A stretch of 64,000 nt of DNA from Fulvia fulva (Eukaryota > Ascomycota > Dothideomycetes > Mycosphaerellales > Mycosphaerellaceae). The notes under the pieces are model-generated. The model had not been told where the DNA came from. It searched no databases and saw only the letters and a list, made by a program, of their open reading frames with translations. A program made the position numbers and the translations under genes. The DNA lies in assembly GCF_020509005.1 (NCBI RefSeq), contig NC_063022.1, positions 2,480,001 to 2,544,000 on the forward strand, given 5' to 3'. Below, in pieces: positions 55,431 to 64,000 of the stretch (the first letter of the stretch is position 1; each line of letters opens with the position of its first letter).

Positions 55431-56633
55431 CTACTCCCTTCCCCAAGCCACAGCCCTTGAGCTGGAGTTCGGGTCCAGATACGGCGCCTCACCGATACCG
55501 ACAGCACGGTTCCCAAACCTCTCACCCAGCCCATCGTAGTCAAAGGTCGCCGTATGAAAGGCACTTCTGTTATCCCAGATTGCTGTATCGTGTTAGTATC
55601 ATTCGTCCCACCCACAATCCTCCATACCAAATTCGACTCACCAATATCATTCTCATTCCTCCACTTAAACCTCACAGTAAGATCATGATTCTCATGGATA
55701 CTCCTCTTGAACTTGGCCAACAACTCCTCACTCTCATTCTGATGCAACTCATTGATCCTCTTCGGGAAGGGTCCCAAGGCGTAGACACTCTTCCACCCCG
55801 TCACGGGGTTCGTCCTGACCACTGGATGCACTGATGAAAGCTCACCGCCGACATTCTGGGCACTGCCGCGTGGCTATGTGTAGATCTTGACTTTCTCAGG
55901 ATCCGCCGCAGCAGCTTTCAGGAAGCCATCACCCGTGAACGTTGCCGTTAACCCGTCCAGGAACTTCTGATAGGCTGGCGAGAAGCGGTCGTAGATATCG
56001 TACCCGCTAGCCCAGAGAGTATCGCCGCCAGTCTTGGGAAGCTTGGTCAAGCGGAGAGAAGTGTAATCAGCTGGGACAGGCTCAAATTGAATGTCAGAGT
56101 GCCATTGGGCTGCATCGTAGCGGCGCTTGTTGGCCTGAAGCTCGTGCTTGAAGAGTTGCTTCCTGTGCTCGGAGCTGATCTGGGAAATTTCGTGATCGCC
56201 AACGCCGAATTCGGAGGTGTTGTTGAAGACGGGGTGGATGTGGAGGGTAGAATCGGAGGGTTTACCGCTAAGCTGGCCGAGACGATGGACGAAGTGTTTT
56301 TGGAGGTCGTTGGTCAGGTTGTCTTGGGCGCGGAAGAAGACGACGCCGCGCTCGGAGACTGTGGGGAGGTTAGTTTGGCAGTGCGTGAGACGTGAGATGA
56401 AGGTACTGACTGGTGACTGCAAGATCGCGGAGCAGTTCATCAGCATTGCTAGCATTGATCAAGTCGTCCACGATGTCGACGCCCTGAAATTCGCGGCCAA
56501 TGGCTGGCGTTGTGTCTTCATACTCGAAGCTGTCCAGAGCGCCAGTCTGCTTCAATGGCTCTCTATGAGAAGTCTTGCTCTTGAATGGGGAGTCATGGCT
56601 GGGGAGTTGGTCAGAAAGAATGCCGGGTGCCAT
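55431..56633 (-). pseudogene. TauD/TfdA-type Fe(II)/2-oxoglutarate dioxygenase with an in-frame TAG
   Basis: Exons 56,633-56,411, 56,358-55,642 and 55,582-55,431. Introns of 52 bp (56,410-56,359, GTCAGT...CTAACC...CACAG) and 59 bp (55,641-55,583, GTGAGT...ACTAAC...ACAG). The start is in CACAATGG. Total 363 codons, normal for the family. Family knowledge: non-haem iron oxygenases that hydroxylate substrates such as taurine or other sulfonates, using 2-oxoglutarate. Visible motifs: iron-binding H161-S-D163 in WHSDIQFEP, T188 in GGDTLWASG, NPVTG near 258-262, distal H323 in NRSAFHTATFDYDG, and R335/R339 in GERFGNRAVGIG. Substrate unknown. Codon 236 (55,876-55,874) is TAG, after KIYT and before PRGSAQNVGGE. 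The frame and conserved residues continue beyond it, and CAG-to-TAG is the simplest cause. If the base is real the protein ends at 235, without the distal His and Arg. A sequencing error or an unrecognised intron is possible. Confidence 0.85.
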
Positions 56634-57485
56634 TGTGGCAAGCTGTGTTCAGTGGAATGTCTCCAAAGCTGAAAGCAGAGCAGGCTCGGCCACCTACCAT
56701 TCCAGACCTACATATATACCCCATCGCATGGCTGGTGGACATGTGGGGCATCACACGCAATATTAAGCACGCCATCTGACAGCTGCATGACAAGGACCAA
56801 GCTCTTTGACCTCGACGACGGATCTGCTCTTGCTGCGCACGGCACATCGTGGCCGCGTGGCCGCTAGATGGTGAAGATGGCGCAAGAACGCAGGCATTTG
56901 CTTACTGTAAGCGTGATGACTGTGTCGTGGATGGAAGGCTGGAGGGCATCATGGGAGTGGCAAGATGTCGGTGGGCTCGCCATGGCGTCGATCGAATGGC
57001 TTTGTCGTCAAGATACATGTACGTGAGTGTCTCATCATGTGCTTTGGTCTGACAGCGCCTTCCCTTCTGACAGCGAGCACAGTCGAGGATGTTGGGACCG
57101 AGGCTCGGGAGGAAGTCGCGTCCAGGATCGTGATGTCGGCTCATCGGCGTGAACGTTTCAGCTTGGCATCGTTCCCGCCAACTTCACCTTCATCTAAATC
57201 ATGTCCACGCTCACGGATCGTGTATCGTTGCTCATAGTGTACCATATCGATCAATGCTGCAGTCTGAACACTGACACAGCATCAAAACGGTGCGCGACAG
57301 TGTGGTGACATTATCCGATCCCTTCCGGCTCGCTGGTGGCCACCTGTTCGACACCGGATGCAAAATCCATCGCAAGCACTCGAAGATCGACTATAGGAGG
57401 TAGTTTGCCTTTCAGATCTTCAGGTCACGTGCACGGTCATAACCTTGGCTGCTCAGATCCGGTTGACACTACGGTATAAGTGGCA
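56634..57485. other. Divergent intergenic region
   Basis: 852 bp between two divergently transcribed genes and therefore presumably both promoters. The short ORFs within it overlap each other on both strands and show no recognisable domain. Apart from the TATA-like box I see no defined site. A TATAAG at 57,475-57,480 lies only 5 bases before the plus-strand ATG, too close to serve it. Confidence 0.5.
56711..56720 (-). promoter_or_regulatory. TATA-like box upstream of the TauD-like gene
   Basis: GGTATATATG on the minus strand, about 80 bases before the ATG at 56,633. Position and sequence suit a TATA element. No other promoter evidence. Confidence 0.45.
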
Positions 57486-58580
57486 ATGTCCACGTCGCCA
57501 AGCGACTTTCTTTTCCCAACAGCCATCAACGCCCACAGGTGGACACGGGGGCAGGTCCCCCGATACTACGAGAGACTCGCCGAGCACAGAAAGATGAAGG
57601 ACTATCGGAGGAAGTCAGACAGCAAGAGACCTGTGTGGGAACCTGCACCAAAGGGTACGACCGTGGATCTCGCCAACATCGAGACTGGTCCGAGCAGCGA
57701 GGAGGATGCTATGAACTCACTGCTTCGACAGGGCTGCCACTGGCCTCCAAAGCACTACCGGAAGGACCATGAGTGTCGAATTCCAGGACTGCGACTGCAG
57801 GCGTTACGGCAGATAAAGCGCTGGGAGAAGTCGCGTCCTGTGCTGCAGCTCATGATGGAGAAGCTCCCGGATGAGCTGAATCTGCTGATCATGCAACATG
57901 TCGTGTTGGATACGCAACAACATATGCACTTCAAGAAAGATGATACACCACTTCTTTTGACCGAGCAGGCAAACTCATTGCTCGGAGGATGGGAAGGAAT
58001 CGATCCACTCATCCCATTGGCAGAACAAGCCATCCTCGAAAATTCCATCATCAAATGCGACGTCGAATTCCAACGCGCAGCCACAGGATCCGAGAAGATA
58101 GCAGTGCTCCCCACTCTGATACAAATTCTACCTCAGCCTCTCCGCCATCTCCAACTCCAGATCCGATTCGAAATCCCAGCAGGCCGTCAAAAGTACCCAT
58201 CAGCAATCTACACCGCAACATCCGGCATGGCATCGCTCTGCGCCCAACTACCAGGCCTACGATCACTCCACCTCCTCATGCTCATCGACCTCAACCACGC
58301 ACCAAGGGATCCGCATCGAGGTAGCGGTCCTCCCATTCTGAGATCATGCCGCAAGGGTTTCAGCGGCGAGAGCACGTTCTTGCAGGCGATTGCGGATCTT
58401 GTTGATGCGGCACGGACTGCGCGGCCGAGTGTTACGACTACTATTGAGATCAAGTATGAGCATGAATACCAGTGGTATTCACCGCCAGTGTGGAAACCAC
58501 TGCCTGAGGTTATGTACGTTGAGGCAGATATACGTCCGGCTACAGATGTCGTTCGCGAAGCAGAGATCAAGTGGGAATGA
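57486..58580 (+). CDS. Hypothetical protein with an F-box-like motif
   Basis: A single uninterrupted ORF of 364 residues from ATG at 57,486 (context GGCAATGTC) to TGA at 58,578-58,580. An upstream GTG at 57,480 is unlikely as a start. At residues 127-141 is LPDELNLLIMQHVVL, fitting the short F-box consensus (LPxEL...I...) found in many fungal proteins that bring targets to SCF ubiquitin ligases. The N-terminus is basic and rich in Arg, Lys and Trp. The C-terminal half contains Leu-rich helices such as LIQILPQPLRHLQLQIRFEI and LPGLRSLHLLMLIDL. No leucine-rich repeat array is clear. Function is otherwise unknown. Divergent to the TauD-like gene. Confidence 0.75.
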   Translation: MSTSPSDFLFPTAINAHRWTRGQVPRYYERLAEHRKMKDYRRKSDSKRPVWEPAPKGTTVDLANIETGPSSEEDAMNSLLRQGCHWPPKHYRKDHECRIPGLRLQALRQIKRWEKSRPVLQLMMEKLPDELNLLIMQHVVLDTQQHMHFKKDDTPLLLTEQANSLLGGWEGIDPLIPLAEQAILENSIIKCDVEFQRAATGSEKIAVLPTLIQILPQPLRHLQLQIRFEIPAGRQKYPSAIYTATSGMASLCAQLPGLRSLHLLMLIDLNHAPRDPHRGSGPPILRSCRKGFSGESTFLQAIADLVDAARTARPSVTTTIEIKYEHEYQWYSPPVWKPLPEVMYVEADIRPATDVVREAEIKWE

Positions 58581-59167
58581 ACATACAGGGCGACGTGATT
58601 TGGATCACCGCTTGTTGATGACGTGTCGAATGATGAAAGCCATCGTGGAGGGGTGGGTGTTGCCTGGAAGCATGTGCGGAAGAAGATCGAACGACATGGC
58701 AGCTACTTTTATGACTGAAATCCTCCTGCTATACACATTGCTCGTCCATTGTACAATACCCCTGTCTACACTCGAGCTACCAGTGTTGCTGCGTCAAACG
58801 CTTTAATCAGAGTATGATATTGACGGACAATATATTTGGTCGATGTGAAAGAGAAGTGTTCGCGATTCCATGAACCACCAGGTAAACAGTCGTTCAGGCG
58901 GAAGCAGAGGGCATATCACAACATCTCAATTCCCACATGTCTCTACTCATACATTATATCAAACAAATCCCATCCCATCCCACCTCATCCCAACTCAAAG
59001 CAAAATATCACCATGCTGTACCCGCCAAGCAATTGTACATGCCATCCATATCTCGTACTCGCAAATAATCAATAACTTCAAACATGAACGACCAGCGTAC
59101 CTATCACCATCAGTAAGCTGCCCGTGTCCCTCGAGCTGGACTGGTACTCACAGAGCCGGTCAAGGTC
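58581..59167. other. Convergent intergenic region
   Basis: 587 bp between two convergent genes, containing their 3' untranslated regions. Small ORFs (for example 58,836-59,075) have no recognisable features. A short CATCC-rich stretch lies at 58,968-58,996. Confidence 0.5.
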
Positions 59168-62100
59168 TCACACACCAGAGTAAACAGAATCCGCCAACCA
59201 CTCATCTTGCGTTCGATCCGGTCTCTTCTTGACGGCGCGAGTACTGAACGAGCGGATAAGCTCGCCACCGCGAGCGAAGAGATGTCGGAGCTTCTCGCCC
59301 AAGCGTTTGATGTGGAACTCGGTCTTGCTCATGCCAACACCATCGTATGTGTTGGCACGACTGTCGGTGCCTAGACGGGCTTCGGCCATTGAGCCGGCAT
59401 CGTACGCAGTTTGGTCATCGAAAGACTGACCTCGGGCCTGGTCCACGCGAAGGTGCTTGCCTTTGCCTTTGAAGCCGGTCAGTCGTTTGCGGAATGAAGC
59501 GGTACGATCTCGATCAGAGCTGTTGTCGGAGAAGAAGGACCGAATCTCGTCCAAGTTGAAGCTAGCAGGTGGAGTGAGTGCGCTCGTAGGGTAACGATCT
59601 CCAGGCTTGTGAGAGACCTGGGATTGACGAGTAGAAGTGCTGCGACCGAGTGGTGACTTGCCGAAAGTCTTCGTGAGATCATCGTCTGTCGTGAGTCCAG
59701 ACAGGCCAGTCTTGAACTTCTTCGAAATTGAGCCAATGATGGAGCGCTTGGAAAGATGTCGTCGATGAGCAGGAGTTACGCCAGTGAGCTGTTCTGTAGT
59801 GATGGACGCGTTGGATGGCAAATTGGAGGTGGTGATGGAGCCGATATCAATGCCCTGCTCGCTGGGGTCGAGAGGCTTGGTTAGATCCAACGACTTGGTT
59901 CGACGCTCACGAAGCACCTCGCTGGCGAAGGAGTTGCGAGTATGAGCCACGGATGGAACTGAAAGGTCGATGTCGACTTTGCTACCCCAAGGGTAATTTT
60001 CATCATTGTTCCACGGCCGGCTGGCTCCCGACATGACCATCGAGCGCTTGCCGTTGCGTGTAATTGGATTCATCTCCTTTGGCAGCATCTGCTGGACCTC
60101 TTCCTCTGTTGTCGGTGCTTTGGCTCGTAGCACAACAGACATTGGCCGTGCCAAGTCTGATGGTGCTGAGGCAGAACCGCTGAGATATGGCCGCTTGTCA
60201 TCAGCTGCATCTGTGGGTTGCAGGCCATCTGCTGAGGTTGACTCAGGAAGTGGAGGCAGCTCCTTGTTGAGGCTTGCCCTGCTCATGCGAGGTGCGATGG
60301 AGTCATGGGTACCGTTCTTGACGATCTCCTCGGCGCGCTCAGCGAGTGTGCGGAAGCCAGCTGAGGTGCGGTTGGTCATGACAGTATCAGGCCGAGCGAG
60401 CTCTGTACTGAGACGATGCAAGCTTTCTCTGTCAACCTTGAAGATACTGTCCAGCTGGAAGTTTGACAGATTGCGTAGGCCAGGAATGAGTTCTGATAGT
60501 CGGTCCGAGAGGCCACCAACAGTAGGGATGGACAGTCGACTTGCCTGTTGAGCGACGTTGAGGAAGTCTTCAGGTGAGAGTGGGCGCTTGTCAGGCTCCA
60601 CGCCCTCAACTTCAGTCGTTTCCTGAATCTGGAGGGCAGGTACAAGAGCCTTGCCATTGTATTCTTCTGCTTCCGGCTCTGCTTCGGGGTCGGACTCGTC
60701 TTCGCTGTCGGCACGGTGATCCAAGAAGCTGAACTCCTCTGGCTTACTAAAGAAGCTTGTGTAGCGCTCACGAAGTGGTTCAGTACTGTGCGGCCGCTGT
60801 GGAGAAGGACAGTAAATGCCGGTGAAGTCACGACGGCGAACCATTTCCGTTGATGTCGTTGTGCGGAAGTCGAGAGCCTCGTTTAGCCGATCGATGAGGT
60901 CGGTGCGGCTGAAGTTCAAGGATGGCAGATCTTGGGTGTCTCCAAGAGGTCGATTGTGCTGACGAGCCTGGCGACGTGCTTTGGCTTTGTCCGCAGACTC
61001 CTGCAGCCGTCGTTCCTGCATAGCCTTGACTGCTGCGATACGGGCGGGCAGTGGAAATTGTGCTCCGCTGGACGATCGCCTGTGGTCAGATATGCTCATG
61101 TCCTCGACGGATTCCTCCTTGAGGCCGGGAAGATGCGTGCTACCAAACCGGTTGTGCGTGCTGGCCGCTGGGTTGCCGTTCGTGAAGCGAAGATCGAGAC
61201 CTCCTTCGCGCGATGAGAAGCTTGAGTCTGTGGTAGCAGGTGATGGTCTCCTGACGATAGACTTGCCCTTGTTGGCGGCAGCCTCGCTGCTCGGCTGGAG
61301 CTGACGATACGGTTCAGACTTCTTGGCGATGTTCAGTGGCAGTACCACTTCATCGGCGAAAGTGACAGAGCTTCGTCGAGAGGCCTTCAGGTCTGGGTTC
61401 ATGGCGTTGTGTTGACCCACGGCCACGTCTTGCTTCCATCTGCTGTCCGGTGTCGAGCCTGGTGAGACTTCCACGATCTGTGGCTTGCCTATCGAGATCG
61501 AGCCATGTGGGAGCGAGAAGCGAACGGCGATGTCCGTGACCATGTCCGAGGCGCTATTCAGCGTAGTGTCGCCAACGGTGCTGATGTCTCCCGGCAAAGA
61601 GAATCTGTTTGTGTTGGTGGTGTTGCTGTCTGTCGCCATCGCTCGTGGTCTGAGCTGTACGCTCTTCGAGTAGGTCTTCGGAGTACGTGGAGTGGGCGGC
61701 GGTAGGCTCTCGTCCACCTGTAGAGACTCTGGCTCTGTACGAGTGTCGAGATTTGTCATATCTGTCTTGTCCATCGCACTGACATTGAGCGTCTCGTCGA
61801 TGTTCAGCGTTTGTGTCTGGACTGGACTCACAGCAGAGCTTCTCTTGATCTCTTCGCCTGGCAGCAAAGGACTGACTGGGGTTCTGTCCGCATCACGGTC
61901 CACATCTGGGTTCACCGGGGTATGGTCGAAGTTCCTGTCCAGGTCGGTAACCTTTGCAGCCGGTTCTGGCGTTGGTGACTCGTTGATGTCAGACAAATGT
62001 TCCTTGGAAGCCTGCTTCGAGGACTGCTGTTGGAGGGTAATAGTATCGGCATCGTGGGCGAATGGGTCTCGAGACTGTGTCTCTTCCGAGGCGACAGTAG

Positions 62101-63973
62101 TATCAATGGCACGGGAGAAGCGCATGGCGTAATCAATGCCAGTGGGAAGAGTGGCTGGAATCGACTCTGTTTCTGACACAGAGCCATGCTGGTCCGCAAA
62201 GTCGACAGCATCAACATCTTCTGACACATCAACTTTGGGTTCCTCTACAGCCTCTCGCTCCGCTTGCTGCTCTGCGTCGTATTGCTTCTGAAGCTGAGCC
62301 ATCAGATGAGTCGTGGTATCATCGACAGGCATCTGCGTGTTGTCGACGCTCGAAGGACCCAACTCGGCTTTGACCATTGCCCTCGTGATGGGCCGGGACT
62401 GGCGCTGTGGTGCTTCGATAGCCTCAAGCTCAGGTAGCTTGACAGGTGAGGCTGGCAGTTCGACAGGTGCATCAAATTCTTCAATGAGCGTGAAGCGTGG
62501 TGGCTCGTTGGCAGCGAGCTCATGGTACTCGACCAGTTCAGAAACATCTTCTTGATCGTGATCGACGTCAAGCTCGCCGGCATATTGGCGATTTGCGTTT
62601 TCGTGCTCTTGTCGAGCTGCTGCTGCAGCCTCTGCCGCTGCCTTCGACTCCAGCATGGCTCTGACCCGCTGCACAAACCCTGTCTGCGGCGGGACGGAAG
62701 GATGCGGAACTTCCATATCCGGCTCATGGATGGGTCTTTCGAGGCCATCGGCATAGTCGAAGTACTTGGCAGGCAGTACGGGCTCACTTGAAGAATCTGG
62801 CAAGTCAACGAGATCAGGGTTGATGAAGGCCGGATCGACCATGACTTGGATCGTGGTCTGGTCCTTTGGTGTCGGCGGGTTGGATGACGTTGGCGCCGAT
62901 GAAGATGATGCTGGATCCGAACCAGAAGGTCCGCCGTCTGTCATTGGCGTGTCTGTACGGCGAGGCAGCATACGAGCCATGCGGGCAGCATTGTGAAACT
63001 TGTGATGAGCCACTGGGTTGGCACTCGGCGGTGGGCCATGATATCCCGGGTGCTGAGGAGGTCCGTACGGATTGTAGCCAGGTCTTGGTGGACCATAGTA
63101 GGCTGGCTGCGGAGGATACTGTCCAGGAGGCGGCTGCATAGCGTGCTGAGACGGAGGCATAATGGGATGCCCCATCTGGTGATGCATACCAGGAGTAGGT
63201 GCTGGACGCGTCGGGCCAGAACGGTAGCTGTATGGGTTCGGAACGTATCCAGGTCCTGGTCCCGGGCTGCTGTCGGCAGCTCGCGGAGGTGGTCGAACGT
63301 GGAGATGGACAGGCTCCGGCCCATAAGAATTGTGGTCACCTCCATATGCATGATATGGTTGGACAGGTGGAGGATGAGGTCCCGCGATGGGCACTCTTCG
63401 TGGCATCGACTGCCCACCTGCCATCGGTGCGTAGCCATCACTCAAGGCTGGAGATGGCGATCGGAAGCCAGGACGCTTGAGCCTTGTAGGGTACACGAAC
63501 TGGCGATTGTCAGGCATCGGAGGTACCGGCCCTGGTGGCATACGACCAGAGTGGCGTGGTTCATGGCCTTGGCTCCGCAAGCTTGTCGCAGATCGATGCC
63601 TGGGCAGTGGATGAGCTGGTGGCGCTGAAGTCATCGAGTAAGACCGAGGATCTCTGGTATCTGGGGTCGGTGGCATTGGCTCAAGTGGTGGCTTGCCGAG
63701 ATGGCCGTTAGGTGGTAGGGAAGGCGGCATGCTCTGCATGCTGGTGAAGGAGCCACGGCGCTGAGTGGTGGAGGTGTTATCCCATTGAGAACTAACGCGT
63801 GATGTCTGAGATGGTGCATAGCTGTGGTTGGAAAACCCGCCTGAAGTGTGGTGCTGTGATGGTCTAGACCCATGACCTCGTCTCTGGTGAGTTGCTCGAG
63901 GCATAGAAGGCAGTCGGGACGTGTTGAATGAAAGTGCGCCAATATCGCCAGTATCGGTTGATGTCTTAAGCAT
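59168..63973 (-). CDS. Very long low-complexity (disordered) protein, function unknown, possibly 5'-incomplete
   Basis: An uninterrupted 1,601-codon frame ending at TGA (59,170-59,168). The first ATG in the window is at 63,973. The frame stays open for nine more codons to the window edge, so the true start may lie outside. Roughly the first 350 residues are rich in Pro, Gly, Tyr, Ser and Met with runs such as PPPGQYPPQPAYYGPPRPGY. An Ala/Glu-rich helix (AAAEAAAAARQEHENA) lies near residue 450. The middle is acidic and Ser/Thr-rich. Towards the C-terminus come better ordered looking blocks: NPITRNGKRSMVMSGASRPW with NDENYPWGSK, SKRSIIGSISKKFKTGLSGL, and the end FHIKRLGEKLRHLFARGGEL to WLADSVYSGV. 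No enzyme domain, signal peptide or transmembrane segment is visible. Such proteins are often scaffolds or regulators, but no function can be assigned. Codon use is normal, with no RIP signs. Convergent with the F-box-like gene. Confidence 0.85.
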   Translation of the reverse strand: MLKTSTDTGDIGALSFNTSRLPSMPRATHQRRGHGSRPSQHHTSGGFSNHSYAPSQTSRVSSQWDNTSTTQRRGSFTSMQSMPPSLPPNGHLGKPPLEPMPPTPDTRDPRSYSMTSAPPAHPLPRHRSATSLRSQGHEPRHSGRMPPGPVPPMPDNRQFVYPTRLKRPGFRSPSPALSDGYAPMAGGQSMPRRVPIAGPHPPPVQPYHAYGGDHNSYGPEPVHLHVRPPPRAADSSPGPGPGYVPNPYSYRSGPTRPAPTPGMHHQMGHPIMPPSQHAMQPPPGQYPPQPAYYGPPRPGYNPYGPPQHPGYHGPPPSANPVAHHKFHNAARMARMLPRRTDTPMTDGGPSGSDPASSSSAPTSSNPPTPKDQTTIQVMVDPAFINPDLVDLPDSSSEPVLPAKYFDYADGLERPIHEPDMEVPHPSVPPQTGFVQRVRAMLESKAAAEAAAAARQEHENANRQYAGELDVDHDQEDVSELVEYHELAANEPPRFTLIEEFDAPVELPASPVKLPELEAIEAPQRQSRPITRAMVKAELGPSSVDNTQMPVDDTTTHLMAQLQKQYDAEQQAEREAVEEPKVDVSEDVDAVDFADQHGSVSETESIPATLPTGIDYAMRFSRAIDTTVASEETQSRDPFAHDADTITLQQQSSKQASKEHLSDINESPTPEPAAKVTDLDRNFDHTPVNPDVDRDADRTPVSPLLPGEEIKRSSAVSPVQTQTLNIDETLNVSAMDKTDMTNLDTRTEPESLQVDESLPPPTPRTPKTYSKSVQLRPRAMATDSNTTNTNRFSLPGDISTVGDTTLNSASDMVTDIAVRFSLPHGSISIGKPQIVEVSPGSTPDSRWKQDVAVGQHNAMNPDLKASRRSSVTFADEVVLPLNIAKKSEPYRQLQPSSEAAANKGKSIVRRPSPATTDSSFSSREGGLDLRFTNGNPAASTHNRFGSTHLPGLKEESVEDMSISDHRRSSSGAQFPLPARIAAVKAMQERRLQESADKAKARRQARQHNRPLGDTQDLPSLNFSRTDLIDRLNEALDFRTTTSTEMVRRRDFTGIYCPSPQRPHSTEPLRERYTSFFSKPEEFSFLDHRADSEDESDPEAEPEAEEYNGKALVPALQIQETTEVEGVEPDKRPLSPEDFLNVAQQASRLSIPTVGGLSDRLSELIPGLRNLSNFQLDSIFKVDRESLHRLSTELARPDTVMTNRTSAGFRTLAERAEEIVKNGTHDSIAPRMSRASLNKELPPLPESTSADGLQPTDAADDKRPYLSGSASAPSDLARPMSVVLRAKAPTTEEEVQQMLPKEMNPITRNGKRSMVMSGASRPWNNDENYPWGSKVDIDLSVPSVAHTRNSFASEVLRERRTKSLDLTKPLDPSEQGIDIGSITTSNLPSNASITTEQLTGVTPAHRRHLSKRSIIGSISKKFKTGLSGLTTDDDLTKTFGKSPLGRSTSTRQSQVSHKPGDRYPTSALTPPASFNLDEIRSFFSDNSSDRDRTASFRKRLTGFKGKGKHLRVDQARGQSFDDQTAYDAGSMAEARLGTDSRANTYDGVGMSKTEFHIKRLGEKLRHLFARGGELIRSFSTRAVKKRPDRTQDEWLADSVYSGV

Positions 63974-64000
63974 ACTGAGGACGCCCGCGTTGGACAGCGT

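Noticed and set aside
55289..55831. 180-codon minus-strand ORF as an independent gene
   Set aside because: It is exon 2 of the dioxygenase downstream of the TAG, reading through the 59-bp intron into a wrong frame. Its C-terminal half is not real protein.
55247..55834. 195-codon plus-strand ORF
   Set aside because: Overlaps exons 2 and 3 of the dioxygenase gene in antisense. No recognisable domain, low-complexity composition.
60006..60551. 181-codon plus-strand ORF and other plus-strand ORFs across 59,229-63,628
   Set aside because: Shadows of the 1,601-codon minus-strand frame. No motif or start context of their own.

Overview
The window comes from a filamentous ascomycete (Pezizomycotina). 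A Dothideomycete-like genome is plausible, but that is inference. Evidence for a fungus: introns of 52-59 bp with GT...AG ends and CTAAC-type branch sites, fungal retroelement families (Tad1-type LINEs, Ty3/gypsy chromoviruses, Ty1/copia, a Fot1/pogo transposon), and very strong repeat-induced point mutation (RIP). From about 2,390 to 54,670 almost every CpA/TpG has become TpA while CpG survives. TGG, CAG and CAA codons have therefore become stops, ATG is rare, and no retroelement ORF is intact.

Layout. 1-2,389: the 5' half of a lightly mutated LINE (Tad-1, minus strand) running off the left edge. 2,390-21,410: a giant inverted repeat, two 7,147-bp arms (2,390-9,536 and 14,264-21,410; mirrored coordinates sum to 23,800) around a 4.7-kb spacer holding most of a Fot1/pogo element, the 3' end of a chromovirus with its LTR, and a copia RNase H fragment. 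14,755-54,670: one matryoshka of nested insertions. A 5'-truncated LINE (Tad-3 copy D) was split by a gypsy element (Gyp-1, minus, 325-bp LTRs at 14,852 and 53,921, CTAT duplication). Gyp-1 was then split by a Tad-2 LINE, by Tad-3 copy A, by a chimeric LINE (28,165-30,498) and by a second gypsy (Gyp-2a, minus, 184-bp LTRs, CGAGT duplication). Gyp-2a was split by Tad-3 copy C and by a full-length sister element in opposite orientation (Gyp-2b, 43,707-51,027). A solo LTR (40,960-41,286) sits in Tad-3 copy C. Target-site duplications can be read at most levels.

54,680-64,000: normal-composition host DNA with three genes. A TauD/TfdA-type Fe(II)/2-oxoglutarate dioxygenase (minus, two introns) carries an in-frame TAG that looks like a CAG-to-TAG change. 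Divergent from it is a protein with an F-box-like motif (plus). Convergent with that is a very long, low-complexity protein of at least 1,601 residues (minus, possibly continuing past the right edge). No RNA genes or CRISPR arrays were recognised.

The most interesting points are the palindrome whose arms share the same RIP mutations, the chimeric LINE with an unrelated ~1.1-kb 5' module, the readable insertion chronology including a RIP-mutated target-site duplication, and the possible RIP-type nonsense change in the neighbouring host gene.
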